The position numbers were made by a program, and so were the translations under genes. From NCBI RefSeq assembly GCF_001426925.1, contig NZ_LMFR01000012.1, forward strand, positions 406,656-470,655: 64,000 nt of DNA. The letters run 5' to 3'. The DNA comes from Microbacterium sp. Root53. GTDB lineage: Bacteria > Actinomycetota > Actinomycetes > Actinomycetales > Microbacteriaceae. How positions within the stretch are numbered: position 1 is the first letter of the stretch; each line of letters begins with the position of its first letter. Below the pieces are notes generated by a model. That model was not told where the DNA came from. It made no database searches and saw only the letters and a program-made list of their open reading frames with translations. Shown here in pieces: positions 19,354 through 28,551 of the stretch.

Positions 19354-20019
19354 CTACGAGGCGAGCGCCTCCTCCTCCGGCGGCGCGGTCGCGGTGAGCG
19401 AGATCACGCCGTAGTCCCAGCCGCGGCGGCGGTACACGACGCTCGGGTGGTCGGTGCGCGCATCGATGAACAGGAAGAAGTCGTGGCCGACCAGCTCCAT
19501 GCGGTCCACGGCCTCCTCGACCGTCATCCACTCGGGCTCGAAGGTCTTGGTGCGGATGACGACCGGGTTGTAGTCCTCCTCGTCCTCCCCCTCCTCGACG
19601 ACCGGCACCTCGCCCGTCGTGACGGCGCGGATGACGTCGGCCGGGGCCGGCTGGACGTCGATCCCCTCGAGCGCTCCCGAGCCCTTCTCGTAGTGGGCGC
19701 CGCGCGGGTGCAGGCGGCCCGCCACGCGCTTGTCCTTGGCGCGGCGCAGCTGCTCGGCGAGCTTGTCGAGCGCGATGTCGAGGGCGGCGAACTTGTCCCC
19801 CGCGCAGGCCTCGGCGCGGACGACCGGGCCCTTGCCGACGACCGTCAGCTCGACCACGTCGTCCTCCAGGCGGCCGTTGCGGTGGGCCTGGTGGGTGACC
19901 TTGACTTCGAGACGGAGCGCGCGCGGCGCGAGACCGGCGATCCTCGCGATCTTCTCTTCGACCACGGTTCGGAAGCGCTCGGTGATCCCGACGCCGACTC
20001 CGGAGATGTGCGTTTCCAT
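19354..20019 (-). CDS. hpf: Ribosome hibernation promoting factor, long form
   Basis: A 221-residue long-form HPF. The N-terminal S30AE domain (about 1-110; ITERFRTVVEEKIARI, the basic VKVTHQAHRNGR stretch, AIDIALDKLAEQLRR-type helix) sits in the 30S decoding site. The C-terminal dimerisation domain (about 165-221; FEPEWMTVEEAVDRMELVGH, FFLFID, VVYRRRGWDYGVISL) joins two ribosomes into inactive 100S particles in stationary phase or hypoxia. GGGAGG lies 6 nt before the ATG. It lies between secA and the comF-like/mtrAB genes as in M. tuberculosis (Rv3241c). Confidence 0.94.
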   Translation of the reverse strand: METHISGVGVGITERFRTVVEEKIARIAGLAPRALRLEVKVTHQAHRNGRLEDDVVELTVVGKGPVVRAEACAGDKFAALDIALDKLAEQLRRAKDKRVAGRLHPRGAHYEKGSGALEGIDVQPAPADVIRAVTTGEVPVVEEGEDEEDYNPVVIRTKTFEPEWMTVEEAVDRMELVGHDFFLFIDARTDHPSVVYRRRGWDYGVISLTATAPPEEEALAS

Positions 20020-20173
20020 CGTGCCTCCCTGTCCGGTCCGCCCGGTCACCGGCACCTGTCCGGTAGCGCGGACCTCGGTCGATCCCCGAGGCGCACCTCG
20101 GGTCTGTGATGCCCTACCGTAGACCCCCTTCGGGCAAGTGTCACGCACTATTTGCCGACAGGCCCGATCCCAT

Positions 20174-20881
20174 TCACCGGGATGTGTCAGGGGAATCCGG
20201 AAGCCGCCGCGCGCGGGTCCGGACGCCCGTGAGCGGCGTGGCGGCGACCACGGCCGCGCCGATCACCCGGGCCCCGGCCGCCTCCAACGCGCGCCGCGCC
20301 TCCTGGAGAGTCGCACCGGTCGTGACGACGTCGTCGACGAGCACGACGTCGAGCCCCGCGGTGCCCTCGCGGGCGCGCATGCTCCCCGCCACGTTGCTCG
20401 CCCGATCAGCGCGGCCGAGGATCCGCTGGTCCCGCGTGGCCCGCGCGACCCGCAGCAGGCGCGCGGTCCGCACGCCCGCGCGGCGAGCCAGCAGCTCGGG
20501 GACGCGATAGCCGCGCCGCCGCATGGCCGCCGCCGAGGTCGGCACGGGCACCGCGAGCACCGGCGAGGCGGCCGATGCGACCGCCTCGCGCAGCGCCTCG
20601 CGCAGCGCCGGGGCGAGGGCCCGCGCGGCGTCGGAGCGGCCGCGCTCCTTGAGCGCTCGCACCGCGCTCGCGCACGGCCCGTCGAACGCCAGCCCCGCCC
20701 ATACCGTCAGCCCCGCCAGCTCCCTGCTCCGGGGCGCCGGCCGCAGCTGGTCGGCGCACGGCGGGCACAGTGCGATCCCGCCGGTGCCGCACCCGGCACA
20801 CGAGACCGGCAGGAGCAGCGTGAGGGCCCCCGCGAGCGCGTCGCGGAGGCCCGGCGGGAGCCGCTCCCGGAAGCCGTCCAT
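20174..20881 (-). CDS. ComF-family phosphoribosyltransferase-like protein
   Basis: A 235-residue protein. The N-terminal zinc-binding site C28-x2-C31...C39-x2-C42 is followed by a type I phosphoribosyltransferase fold whose PRPP loop reads VVLVDDVVTTGAT near residue 185. ComF in naturally competent bacteria helps draw in single-stranded DNA; the actinobacterial members, as here next to lpqB and hpf, have no settled role. The basic C-terminal end is slightly extended. It is transcribed in the same direction as lpqB, 90 bp downstream of it, and may be read from the mtrA promoter. Confidence 0.85.
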   Translation of the reverse strand: MDGFRERLPPGLRDALAGALTLLLPVSCAGCGTGGIALCPPCADQLRPAPRSRELAGLTVWAGLAFDGPCASAVRALKERGRSDAARALAPALREALREAVASAASPVLAVPVPTSAAAMRRRGYRVPELLARRAGVRTARLLRVARATRDQRILGRADRASNVAGSMRAREGTAGLDVVLVDDVVTTGATLQEARRALEAAGARVIGAAVVAATPLTGVRTRARRLPDSPDTSR

Positions 20882-20971
20882 GACTCGAGGATGTCCGGCG
20901 CGGAGCGCGCCGGATGAGCCCCCCTGTCCGGTTCGGAGAGCCGCCGGCGAGGTCGCGCTGGGGACGAGCGG

Positions 20972-22693
20972 TCAGCCCGTGCGCGGCGGCGTGCCCATCT
21001 GAGTGGCGAGCACCTGGACATCGGCCCCGGTCTGCTGCCACGACGAGCCCCGACGCATGTACATCACTCCCTCCTCCGTCAGCAGCCGCACGGAGGAGTC
21101 CTGCGTCCCGAAGGCGATCGACGCGGTGCCGGCCGGCGCGTCGGACACCTCGGCGGGGCCGCCGATCTGCTGTTCGACCACGCGCCAGGTTTCGCCGTCG
21201 CTCGTGACCACGCCGATGCGCGCGTCCTCGATCCAGGCGACCGCGACCCCCGCCTGCGCGAGCTCGGTGACCCGCATGGCGGGGCCGAGCCCGGCGGGGT
21301 TGCCCGAGCGGTCCCGACGCACGCTGGCCACGACCGCGAGGTGCTGGCCGCCCGTGGTGACGAGCGCCGCGATCCGCGACCCGTCGCGCGACATGGCCCA
21401 GGCGCGCACGGCGTCGGCCTCGGGCCACGCCCCCTCGATCGCGAAGGGCTCCAGGTCGGCGTTCCACGCGGTCACCTCGCCGGGGCTGCGGCCCACGACC
21501 GTCCAGACGTACCCGAACGGGTCGATGAGGGGCTCGATCTGGCCGCCGCGTTCGTCGACCGTGTCGACGTTGCCGTCGGAGGTCACGCGCGACACCAGGC
21601 CGGTGCCGAGCTTGACCGCCGCGACCTGCTGGTCCGGCGAGACCGAGATCGCCTCGATGTCGGCGGGGATGTCGAGCAGGGTGGGGCTCAGTCCGTCGAT
21701 GGGGGTGAGCTCGGATCCCGACAGGAAGCCGAACTCGTCCTCGCGCAGCACGAGGGCGCGGGAGTCCGGCCGCGTCTGCGACACGGGCACGGGCTCGACA
21801 TCGACGGGCCGCGTGTCGCTGCCGGTCGTGAGCCGCACGCTCTGCACGCCCGTGTTCGCCAGACTCGCGTCGAGCTGCGCGAGCATCCGTCCGAGGGCCG
21901 TGGCGTCGGCGCCGGCGGCCACCGAGTTCAGCTCGACGTGCGCCACCTGATCGGTGTCGACGGGCACGGCGTCGGTCTGCAGGTCGATGTCCTGCGCGAA
22001 GGCGCTGGCCACCGAGCCCGCGAGCCACGGGCTGGGCGCGCCGTCCACGAGCTCCCGGACGATGGACGTCGCGGTGTTGCCGCTGGTCGGGAACCACCGG
22101 ACATCCGGCACCAGGAAGCTCCACGTCGGGTCGAAGTACGCCAGCGGGTGCGGGTTGAACACCACGGGGAAGTTCTGGCGGTCGAGCACGATGCCGTCGG
22201 GCGCCTCGACGATGCGCCACTCGCCGTCCTCGCGCTGCGCCACGCGGAACTGCAGGTCGACCGAGCCGGATGCCGACGTCGTGTATGTGCCGTGCTCGTC
22301 CACGGTCGCGGTGGGCGCGACCGTCAGGGTCACGAGACCGGTCTCCTCGTCCACCTGGGTGCGCCGCGCGTCGGCGGCATCGACCGTGACGCCCGCCTCG
22401 GGCCGCCAGGTCGCCGCGAGGTCCCTCGAGAGGAACAGCCGCGCGGTCTCCCATCCGTCGACCGGCGAGAGCGCGGCCTCGATGAAGCCCGTCACGATCT
22501 GCTCGGGCGTGGCGCCCGCCGTCGGCGCGAGCGGGAAGAACTGGGTGTCGGGCTCCTCCGGCGCCGCCCCGGGGACCAGGCCCGCGGTCACCTCGCCCGA
22601 CGTCGGCAGGCCCGTGCATCCCGTCAGCGCCACGGCGAGCGCGAGCAGCAGGAGCCGCGCGCGCCCCCGGCGCGTGGTGTTCCGCCCGGTCAT
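20972..22693 (-). CDS. lpqB: Lipoprotein LpqB
   Basis: A 573-residue lipoprotein. A basic N-terminus and hydrophobic stretch end in the lipobox LTGC, so C26 would be lipid-modified. The conserved N-terminal LpqB region and a GerMN-type domain (about 40-300) are followed by a beta-propeller-like C-terminal half (about 310-570; repeating LLDIPADIEAISVSPDQ and AVRAWAMSRDGSRIAALV units). LpqB works with the MtrAB two-component system outside the membrane and influences its signalling in mycobacteria and Streptomyces. Its start overlaps the mtrB stop by 4 nt (ATGA), so it is translationally coupled as the third gene of the operon. Confidence 0.94.
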   Translation of the reverse strand: MTGRNTTRRGRARLLLLALAVALTGCTGLPTSGEVTAGLVPGAAPEEPDTQFFPLAPTAGATPEQIVTGFIEAALSPVDGWETARLFLSRDLAATWRPEAGVTVDAADARRTQVDEETGLVTLTVAPTATVDEHGTYTTSASGSVDLQFRVAQREDGEWRIVEAPDGIVLDRQNFPVVFNPHPLAYFDPTWSFLVPDVRWFPTSGNTATSIVRELVDGAPSPWLAGSVASAFAQDIDLQTDAVPVDTDQVAHVELNSVAAGADATALGRMLAQLDASLANTGVQSVRLTTGSDTRPVDVEPVPVSQTRPDSRALVLREDEFGFLSGSELTPIDGLSPTLLDIPADIEAISVSPDQQVAAVKLGTGLVSRVTSDGNVDTVDERGGQIEPLIDPFGYVWTVVGRSPGEVTAWNADLEPFAIEGAWPEADAVRAWAMSRDGSRIAALVTTGGQHLAVVASVRRDRSGNPAGLGPAMRVTELAQAGVAVAWIEDARIGVVTSDGETWRVVEQQIGGPAEVSDAPAGTASIAFGTQDSSVRLLTEEGVMYMRRGSSWQQTGADVQVLATQMGTPPRTG

Positions 22694-24498
22694 GACCGCT
22701 CCCCTCCGTCGTCCTGGGGCCCGTCGTGGGACCCGCCGCCCGGCTCGTCGCCGTGGCGCCGCGCCTCCGGCGCGCCCCGCTCCGCCACGCCGTCGAGCTC
22801 GCGCAGGTCGCGCAGCTGCCCGACGTCGTCGAGCTCCTCCACCTCGGAGGGATCGAGCGTCAGGATCGGCTGGGTCGCTCCGAGCGCCGCCGACAGAGAC
22901 TCCTCCGACGGCTCCAGCGGGACGGGCGACGGACCGTCCAGGCGGCCGTCGCGCCGCGGCAGCGTCAGCACGAAGTTCGTGCCGGCGCCCAGCTGCGACC
23001 ACACCTCGAGCGTGCCGCCGTGCAGCTTGGCGTCGCCGAGCGCGATCGACAGCCCGAGGCCCGTGCCGCCGAGCGTGCGCTTGCGCGACGGATCCGCGCG
23101 CCAGAACCGGTCGAACACGCGCTCGGCGTCGGCGGCCGACATGCCCATGCCGTAGTCCCGCACGCCCACGGCGACCGCGTGCGGATTGCTGTCCACCGTG
23201 ACCACGATGGGGCGTCCCTCGCCGTGCTCGATCGCGTTGCCCAGCAGGTTCCGCAGGATGCGCCGCACGCGGCGCGGATCCATGTCCACGGGCGAGTAAC
23301 CGCCGGGGGCCACGAATCGCAGCTCGGTGCCGTGCTGCTCGGCCACCTGCCGCATGGACTCGAGCACGTCCTCCGCGAGGTGCGCGAGGCTGGTGGCCTC
23401 GAGCTCCAGCTGGACGGAGCCCGCGTCGTACCGGCTGATCTCGAGCAGGTCGGTGAGCAGCCCCTCGAACCGCGCGACCTGCGCGTGCAGGAGCTCCGCG
23501 GCGCGCGCGGTGGCCTGGTCGAACTCGCCCCGGCGGTCGTGGATGATCGAGGCCGCCAGGCGGATGGTCGTCAGGGGCGTGCGCAGCTCGTGCGAGACGT
23601 CGGACACGAAGCGCTGCTGCACGAGCGACAGGTCCGCCAGCTCCTGGATCTGCGATTCGATGCTGTCCGCCATGGCGTTGAACGAGCGGCCGAGCGTGGC
23701 GAGCTCGTCTTCGCCGTGCACGGGGATCCGCACCTTGAGGTCTCCCGCCGCGAGTCGCGCGCTCGTGGCGGAGGCCTCCACGATGGGGATGGACAGCGCG
23801 CGCATCACGAGCCACAGGATCGCGACGACGATCAGCACCATCGCAACGCCCGACCCCCACAGCGTGCGCTGGACGAACTCGAGGGTCTCGGCCTCCTCCG
23901 CGAGGTCGTACGCCATGTACAGCTCGTACGCCCCGACGCCGGGAACGCGCAGCTGCTGGCCGACGAGGATGCCCGCGAGCACGTCGCCCTCGGCGTCCTG
24001 CAGACCGATCGACTGCCACCACTGGCGCTCGTCCCCGTTCTCGCGCACCAGCTCGCGCAGCCCGGGCGAGACGGCCTCGGCCGCCAGACCCCCCAGTCCG
24101 AAGTCGGGCGGCGCGAGCGGCACGGGCTCGTCCTCGATGCGGAAGCCGGCGATCAGGTCCGTGGTCGCGAGCCGCGCGATGTCGTCGATCGTGGCGCTCC
24201 ACAGCTGCTGCATCTGGGCGCGGCTGGTCGCCAGCTCCGACGCGTCGAGCGTCGCCTGGGCGTCCTGCACGGCGCGCTGCGCATCGCTGAGCACCTCGTC
24301 GCGCCGGTTCTGGAACAGGTCGTTCTGGATCGCCAGCGCCATCCAGAGACACGCGACCGTGATCGTGATGGCGGTCAGCGCCGTCGTGATGAGGATCGTG
24401 CGGAACTGCAGGGAGCGCGTCCAGAGCTGCAGCAGCCGGGCGGGCCAGGTGCGCGGCGAACGCCACGCGAACAGCGCCGGTGCCGCTGCGCCCGGCAT
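22690..24498 (-). CDS. mtrB: Sensor histidine kinase MtrB
   Basis: A 602-residue membrane kinase. Its first membrane helix is at about 33-56, followed by an extracytoplasmic sensor of roughly 155 residues, a second helix at 214-233 and a HAMP domain to about 288. The HisKA motif FVSDVSHELRTPLT has its phosphoacceptor at H303, and the HATPase domain holds the N-box RNLLGNAIEH, the G1 motif VRDYGMGM and the G2 motif GGTGLGLSI. A disordered acidic tail of about 85 residues follows. MtrB phosphorylates MtrA and links cell-wall state to division genes in actinobacteria. The ATG lies 2 nt past the mtrA stop. Confidence 0.95.
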   Translation of the reverse strand: MPGAAAPALFAWRSPRTWPARLLQLWTRSLQFRTILITTALTAITITVACLWMALAIQNDLFQNRRDEVLSDAQRAVQDAQATLDASELATSRAQMQQLWSATIDDIARLATTDLIAGFRIEDEPVPLAPPDFGLGGLAAEAVSPGLRELVRENGDERQWWQSIGLQDAEGDVLAGILVGQQLRVPGVGAYELYMAYDLAEEAETLEFVQRTLWGSGVAMVLIVVAILWLVMRALSIPIVEASATSARLAAGDLKVRIPVHGEDELATLGRSFNAMADSIESQIQELADLSLVQQRFVSDVSHELRTPLTTIRLAASIIHDRRGEFDQATARAAELLHAQVARFEGLLTDLLEISRYDAGSVQLELEATSLAHLAEDVLESMRQVAEQHGTELRFVAPGGYSPVDMDPRRVRRILRNLLGNAIEHGEGRPIVVTVDSNPHAVAVGVRDYGMGMSAADAERVFDRFWRADPSRKRTLGGTGLGLSIALGDAKLHGGTLEVWSQLGAGTNFVLTLPRRDGRLDGPSPVPLEPSEESLSAALGATQPILTLDPSEVEELDDVGQLRDLRELDGVAERGAPEARRHGDEPGGGSHDGPQDDGGERS

Positions 24499-24500
24499 GA

Positions 24501-25196
24501 CTAGGACGCGGCGGCGCCGGTGACGGCGCCGGCGCGGTAGCCGACGCCCCGCACCGTGGTGACGATCTTGGGGTTGTCGGGGTCGAGCTCGATCTTGGCG
24601 CGCAGGCGCTGCACGTGCACGTTCACGAGCCGGGTGTCGGCCTTGTAGTGGTAGCCCCACACCTGCTCGAGCAGCTCCTCGCGCGAGAACACCTGCTGCG
24701 GCTTGGACGCCAGCGCCACGAGCAGCTCGAACTCGAGCGGGGTCAGGGCGATCGCGGTCTGGCCGCGGCGCACCTCGTGCGCGGCCACGTCGACGGTCAG
24801 GTCGCCGATCCGCAGGATGGCGCTGGACGCCTCGGGCGCCGGGCGCAGGCGCGTGCGGATGCGCGCGACCAGCTCCTTGGGATTGAACGGCTTGACGATG
24901 TAGTCGTCGGCTCCGGCCTCGAGCCCGTTGACCACGTCGGCGGTGTCGGCGCGCGCGGTCAGCATGATGATCGGCACGCCCGACTCGGCACGGATCTCGG
25001 TGCAGATCTCGATGCCGTCCTTGCCGGGCAGCATCAGGTCGAGCAGCACGAGGTCCGGACGCTCCTGCCGCCACATGTCGACGGCGAGCTCGCCGTCGGC
25101 GCAGAACAGCGTCTCGAAGCCCTCCGTGCGCAGCACGATGCCGATCATCTCGGCGAGGGCGGTGTCATCGTCGACGACCAGGATGCGGGCGGTCAT
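24501..25196 (-). CDS. mtrA: Response regulator MtrA
   Basis: A 231-residue OmpR-type response regulator. The receiver domain has the acidic pair D9/D10, the phosphoacceptor D53 in LLDLMLPGKDG and the conserved lysine in YIVKPFNPKEL. The C-terminal winged helix (about 130-225) contains LTPLEFELLVALASKPQQVF and the recognition helix TRLVNVHVQRLRAKIE. MtrA controls cell-wall hydrolase, division and resuscitation genes in actinobacteria. It heads the mtrA-mtrB-lpqB operon, and a good -35/-10 pair lies 75-102 nt upstream. A single GTAAC half-site overlaps the -35; MtrA boxes are usually paired GTAAC motifs, so autoregulation is not established. Confidence 0.97.
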   Translation of the reverse strand: MTARILVVDDDTALAEMIGIVLRTEGFETLFCADGELAVDMWRQERPDLVLLDLMLPGKDGIEICTEIRAESGVPIIMLTARADTADVVNGLEAGADDYIVKPFNPKELVARIRTRLRPAPEASSAILRIGDLTVDVAAHEVRRGQTAIALTPLEFELLVALASKPQQVFSREELLEQVWGYHYKADTRLVNVHVQRLRAKIELDPDNPKIVTTVRGVGYRAGAVTGAAAS

Positions 25197-25270
25197 GGAG
25201 TGCGAAGATCCTTTGCTCGAATCCGCGACTGAAAACGGATCCCTGGCCGCGGAAGGTCAGGGACCCGATC

Positions 25271-25298
25271 AGCCTAGACGACGACCCCTGTTCTGTAA
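25271..25298 (-). promoter_or_regulatory. Promoter of the mtrA-mtrB-lpqB operon
   Basis: On the minus strand the -35 TTACAG (complement of 25293-25298) and -10 TAGGCT (complement of 25271-25276) are separated by 16 bp. The transcript would start near 25264, giving a leader of about 68 nt before mtrA. This is one of the few clean two-element promoters in the window. Confidence 0.6.
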
Positions 25299-25384
25299 CG
25301 TTTGACGCGGGAGTGGCTGCTGCGACTCCCCTGCCAGCAGCGCCGGGCGGACGAGTGCCGCCGGGCGGCGTCGAGGAGGAACAC

Positions 25385-26683
25385 GTGACCAGCACGCCCG
25401 GGTGGACGCCGGCCCCGCGGGCCGGGCTCGTGCCCCTGTATCCGTACGGGTTCGGCACGGCGCTGGGTCGCTCGTTCACGGCCCTGCGCGGCAATCCCAA
25501 GGTGCTGCTCGGCTTCGCCGTGGGCGTGCAGGCGGCCGCCTCGCTGATCGGGCTCGCCGTCATCGGCGGCGTCGCGGCGCTCACGTTCGGCCGTCTCGAC
25601 ACCGTCGCGCCCTCGTCCGAGGACTTCGAGGCGATCTTCGCCGGGTCGACCGCCATCACGGTGGTCGTGACGATCCTGACCTCGCTCGCCCTGAGCGCCG
25701 TCAGCGTGATCGTGCAGGGCGTGGTCGTGGCGGAGGTCTCCCGCGCCGTCGTCGGGGAGCGCGCCACGCTGCGCCAGCTCTGGGCCGTCGTGCGCCCCGC
25801 GTTCTGGCGCCTCGCCGGCTGGTTCGCGCTGCAGCTGCTCGCCGGGGCGGTCATCGCGCTCGTCGTCGCGGTGCCCATGGTCGCGGGGGCGGCCACCGAG
25901 CAGTGGGGCCTCATGATGCTCGCGATCCCGCTGCTGCTGGCGCTGTTCCCGCTGTGGGCGTGGCTCGGCACGAAGCTGTATCTGGTCCCGTCCGCGATCG
26001 TCCTCGAGGCGGTCGGCCCGATCACGGGCATCCGGCGCTCCTGGGTCCTGACGCGCGGGCGCTTCTGGCCCACGTTCGGCGTCATGATCCTGATCAATCT
26101 CCTGGTCGGGGTCGCCTCGAGCGTCGTCGGCTTCCCGCTGCAGATCGCGTCGTCCTTCCTGCCGGCGATCGTGATGCCGTTCGGCGCGAGCGCGGCCGAT
26201 CCCGGCCCCGCGATCGGCATCGCTGTCGCGGTCGCCGTCGTGAGCGCCGCGCTCCAGGTGCTCGTGTCGGCGATCGGCACGATCGTGGTCGCGACGGGCG
26301 GCGCGCTCATGTACGTCGACGCCCGGATGCGGCGTGAGGGGCTCGACCTGCGGCTGCAGGCGTACATCGAGCAGCGCGAGCTGGGCGCGACCGCGCTCCC
26401 GGACCCCTGGGCCTACGACCCGTCGCACGTGGCGCCGCCGCGCGCGACCTATCATCCGGGCGCGTACCCGCCCGGGCAGCCATACCCGCCGCAGCAGCAC
26501 CCGCCGACGCAGGGGTACCCGGCAGCGCAGCACCCGCCGGCGCAGGGGTACCCGCCGGCGGCGTATCCGCCGGCGCAGCCGCACCCGCCGGCCGCGTATC
26601 CGCCCGTGCAGGGGAATCCGCCGGCCGCGCCCGGGCCGGCCTGGCCGGCGCCGCCTCCGCCGCCCGGGGCGGGAGGCTCGTGA
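25385..26683 (+). CDS. Polytopic membrane protein with proline-rich tail
   Basis: A 432-residue protein of the glycerophosphoryl-diester-phosphodiesterase-membrane-domain (DUF7544/DUF7847-like) type. About six hydrophobic segments lie between residues 40 and 310, starting after the conserved PLYPYGFGTALGRSF. The C-terminal 100 residues are a repetitive Pro/Tyr/Gln tail (units such as GYPPAAYPPAQPHPP) likely to lie in the cytoplasm and bind partners. The GTG at 25385 is chosen because GAGGAGG lies 5 nt upstream. It is the first gene of a coupled operon; its stop overlaps the next GTG by 4 nt. The function is unknown; neighbours suggest it belongs with the MoxR/DUF58 module. Confidence 0.75.
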   Translation: MTSTPGWTPAPRAGLVPLYPYGFGTALGRSFTALRGNPKVLLGFAVGVQAAASLIGLAVIGGVAALTFGRLDTVAPSSEDFEAIFAGSTAITVVVTILTSLALSAVSVIVQGVVVAEVSRAVVGERATLRQLWAVVRPAFWRLAGWFALQLLAGAVIALVVAVPMVAGAATEQWGLMMLAIPLLLALFPLWAWLGTKLYLVPSAIVLEAVGPITGIRRSWVLTRGRFWPTFGVMILINLLVGVASSVVGFPLQIASSFLPAIVMPFGASAADPGPAIGIAVAVAVVSAALQVLVSAIGTIVVATGGALMYVDARMRREGLDLRLQAYIEQRELGATALPDPWAYDPSHVAPPRATYHPGAYPPGQPYPPQQHPPTQGYPAAQHPPAQGYPPAAYPPAQPHPPAAYPPVQGNPPAAPGPAWPAPPPPPGAGGS

Positions 26684-27336
26684 CGGCGCTCGCGGCTCCC
26701 ATGCCCGGCGGTCTGGATCCCGACCGCGACGAGGCGCGCGAGTGGGCCGAGCGTGAGCTGGCGGATCCCGCGTACGACGCGGCGGAGCCGACGCTCATCG
26801 ACCGCATCGCGCGGACGATCGCCGACTTCTTCACCGACCTGCTGACGCCGCGCGGCGACCTCGAGTGGAGCCCGGTGCTCGCTGTCGCGGCGGTCGTGCT
26901 CGCGATCGGGCTCGTGGTGGCCGCCGTCCTGATCTGGGGCCGTCCGCGCCTGGCGCACCGCACCGCCGAGCGCTCCGCGCTGCTGTTCGGCGAGGCGGAG
27001 TCCCGGTCGGCGGCCGAGCTGCGCGCGGCCGCGGCCTCGCATGCTGCCGCGGGCGAATGGGATGCCGCGGTCGTCGTCCGCTTCCGCGCACTGGCCCGAG
27101 GCCTCGAGGAGCGCGGGGTCCTCGAGGCGCCGCCCGGCACGACCGCGCAGGGACTGGCGCGGCGCGCCGTCCCGGCGTTCCCGCCTGAGGAGGCCGCGCT
27201 GCACGACGCCGCGCGCGCCTTCGACGACGTGCGCTACCTGCGGCGGCCCGGCACCGCGGAGCTGTACGCCGCCGTGGCCGCGCTCGACGAGCGGCTGGCC
27301 CGCACCGTGCCGACCCGCGAGGCGGTCGGCGCGTGA
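26680..27336 (+). CDS. DUF4129 domain membrane protein
   Basis: A 218-residue protein: an N-terminal soluble part (about 1-65; REWAERELADPAYDAAEPTL), one strong membrane helix (about 66-88) and a cytoplasmic helical DUF4129 domain with the typical VVRFRALARGLEERGVL and TAQGLARRA segments. DUF4129 proteins accompany MoxR ATPases and DUF58 proteins. The GTG start overlaps the preceding stop (GTGA) and its own stop overlaps the next start in the same way, so the three genes are made together. Confidence 0.82.
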   Translation: MTALAAPMPGGLDPDRDEAREWAERELADPAYDAAEPTLIDRIARTIADFFTDLLTPRGDLEWSPVLAVAAVVLAIGLVVAAVLIWGRPRLAHRTAERSALLFGEAESRSAAELRAAAASHAAAGEWDAAVVVRFRALARGLEERGVLEAPPGTTAQGLARRAVPAFPPEEAALHDAARAFDDVRYLRRPGTAELYAAVAALDERLARTVPTREAVGA

Positions 27337-28532
27337 CCGCGGTCGACCGGACCGCAGGCGCCGACCCCTTCGCGGCCGAGATCGGCGAGCGACGCACGCG
27401 GGCGCGGTCCGCGCTCGGCTGGGTCCTGATCGGGGTCGCGGTGGTGCTGATCGGCGCCGTCGTCACGCTCCTGAGCTCGGACGGCTGGAGGGAGCGCGAG
27501 CCGCTCGATCCCGAAGGGGCCGGTCCCGACGGCGCGCGCGCCATCGTCTCCATCCTGCGCGAGCAGGGCGTCGAGGTCGTCGAGGCCGACCGGCGCGGCC
27601 AGGCGCTCGCCGCGCTCGAGACGCCGGGGACCACGCTGGTGATCACCGACCCCTGGTACCTGTCCGACGACACGATCCTCGCGCTCGCGGACGCCGCGGA
27701 CGACACCGTCGTCCTGGACCCGAGCGCCGAGACCGCGGCTCTGCTCGCTCCCGGCGCGGAGCACTCCGGCTTCGGCGACGGGCCGGTCGAGCCGGCCTGC
27801 GCGCTGCCCGCCGCCGAGCGCGCGGGCGCCATCCTGCCGGGTCGCGGCTTCACCGCCCCGAGCGGTGTGACGGGCTGCTACCCGGTCGGCGACGGGCACG
27901 CGCTCCTGCGCAGCGAGCGGCCGTCACCGGTCACGCTGATCGACGGCACCGAGCTCTTCGACAACGCGCACCTCGCCGCGGAGGGCAACGCCGCGCTCGG
28001 GCTGGGCCTGATCGGCACGCACGACCGGGTCGTCTGGTTCGTCCCGTCGCTCGCCGACGCCGACGACGGCGAGGCCGCACCTCAGCTGGGCGACCTGGTC
28101 CCGCCCTGGCTCACGCCCGCCATCGTGCTTCTGCTGGTCGCGGGCCTCGCCGCGGCGGTCTGGCGCGGGCGGCGGTTCGGTCCGCTGGTCGCCGAGCGCC
28201 TGCCCGTGACCGTGCGGGGCAGCGAGACGCTCGAGGGGCGGGCACGGCTGTACGCGCGTGCCGCGGATCCCCCTCACGCCGCCGCCCTGCTGCGCGACGG
28301 GGCGACGGAGCGGATGGCGCGCCGCCTCGGCCTGGCCGCCACGGCGTCGCGCGCCGAGGTCGCCGACGCGGCCGCCGTCCGGGTCGGCGGGCGCGCCGCC
28401 GTGATCCGCGCGATCCTCGAGGACTCCCCCGCCACCGACGCCGACCTGGCCGAGTTCGGCACCCGGCTTCGCGATCTGGAGGACGCCGTCGAGGCGGCCG
28501 TCCGCACCACGTCCGGGCCTTCCGCCCGCTGA
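27333..28532 (+). CDS. DUF4350 domain membrane protein
   Basis: A 399-residue protein with one helix near the N-terminus (about 27-47), a soluble DUF4350 region (about 60-245; GARAIVSILREQGVEVVEAD, then TTLVITDPWYLSDDTI) and a second helix at about 253-272, followed by a cytoplasmic helical C-terminal domain. DUF4350 has a glutamine-amidotransferase-like fold without a nucleophile in many members, and none is obvious here. It is the third gene of the coupled operon and ends 19 bp before the MoxR gene. It probably acts with MoxR and DUF58 in envelope maintenance; that is inference from gene order. Confidence 0.82.
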   Translation: MTAVDRTAGADPFAAEIGERRTRARSALGWVLIGVAVVLIGAVVTLLSSDGWREREPLDPEGAGPDGARAIVSILREQGVEVVEADRRGQALAALETPGTTLVITDPWYLSDDTILALADAADDTVVLDPSAETAALLAPGAEHSGFGDGPVEPACALPAAERAGAILPGRGFTAPSGVTGCYPVGDGHALLRSERPSPVTLIDGTELFDNAHLAAEGNAALGLGLIGTHDRVVWFVPSLADADDGEAAPQLGDLVPPWLTPAIVLLLVAGLAAAVWRGRRFGPLVAERLPVTVRGSETLEGRARLYARAADPPHAAALLRDGATERMARRLGLAATASRAEVADAAAVRVGGRAAVIRAILEDSPATDADLAEFGTRLRDLEDAVEAAVRTTSGPSAR

Positions 28533-28551
28533 CATCACCGAGAGGACAAGC

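Noticed and set aside
25290..25312. MtrA autoregulatory box upstream of mtrA
   Set aside because: Only a single GTAAC half-site is present; the second half expected for MtrA was not found at the right distance.
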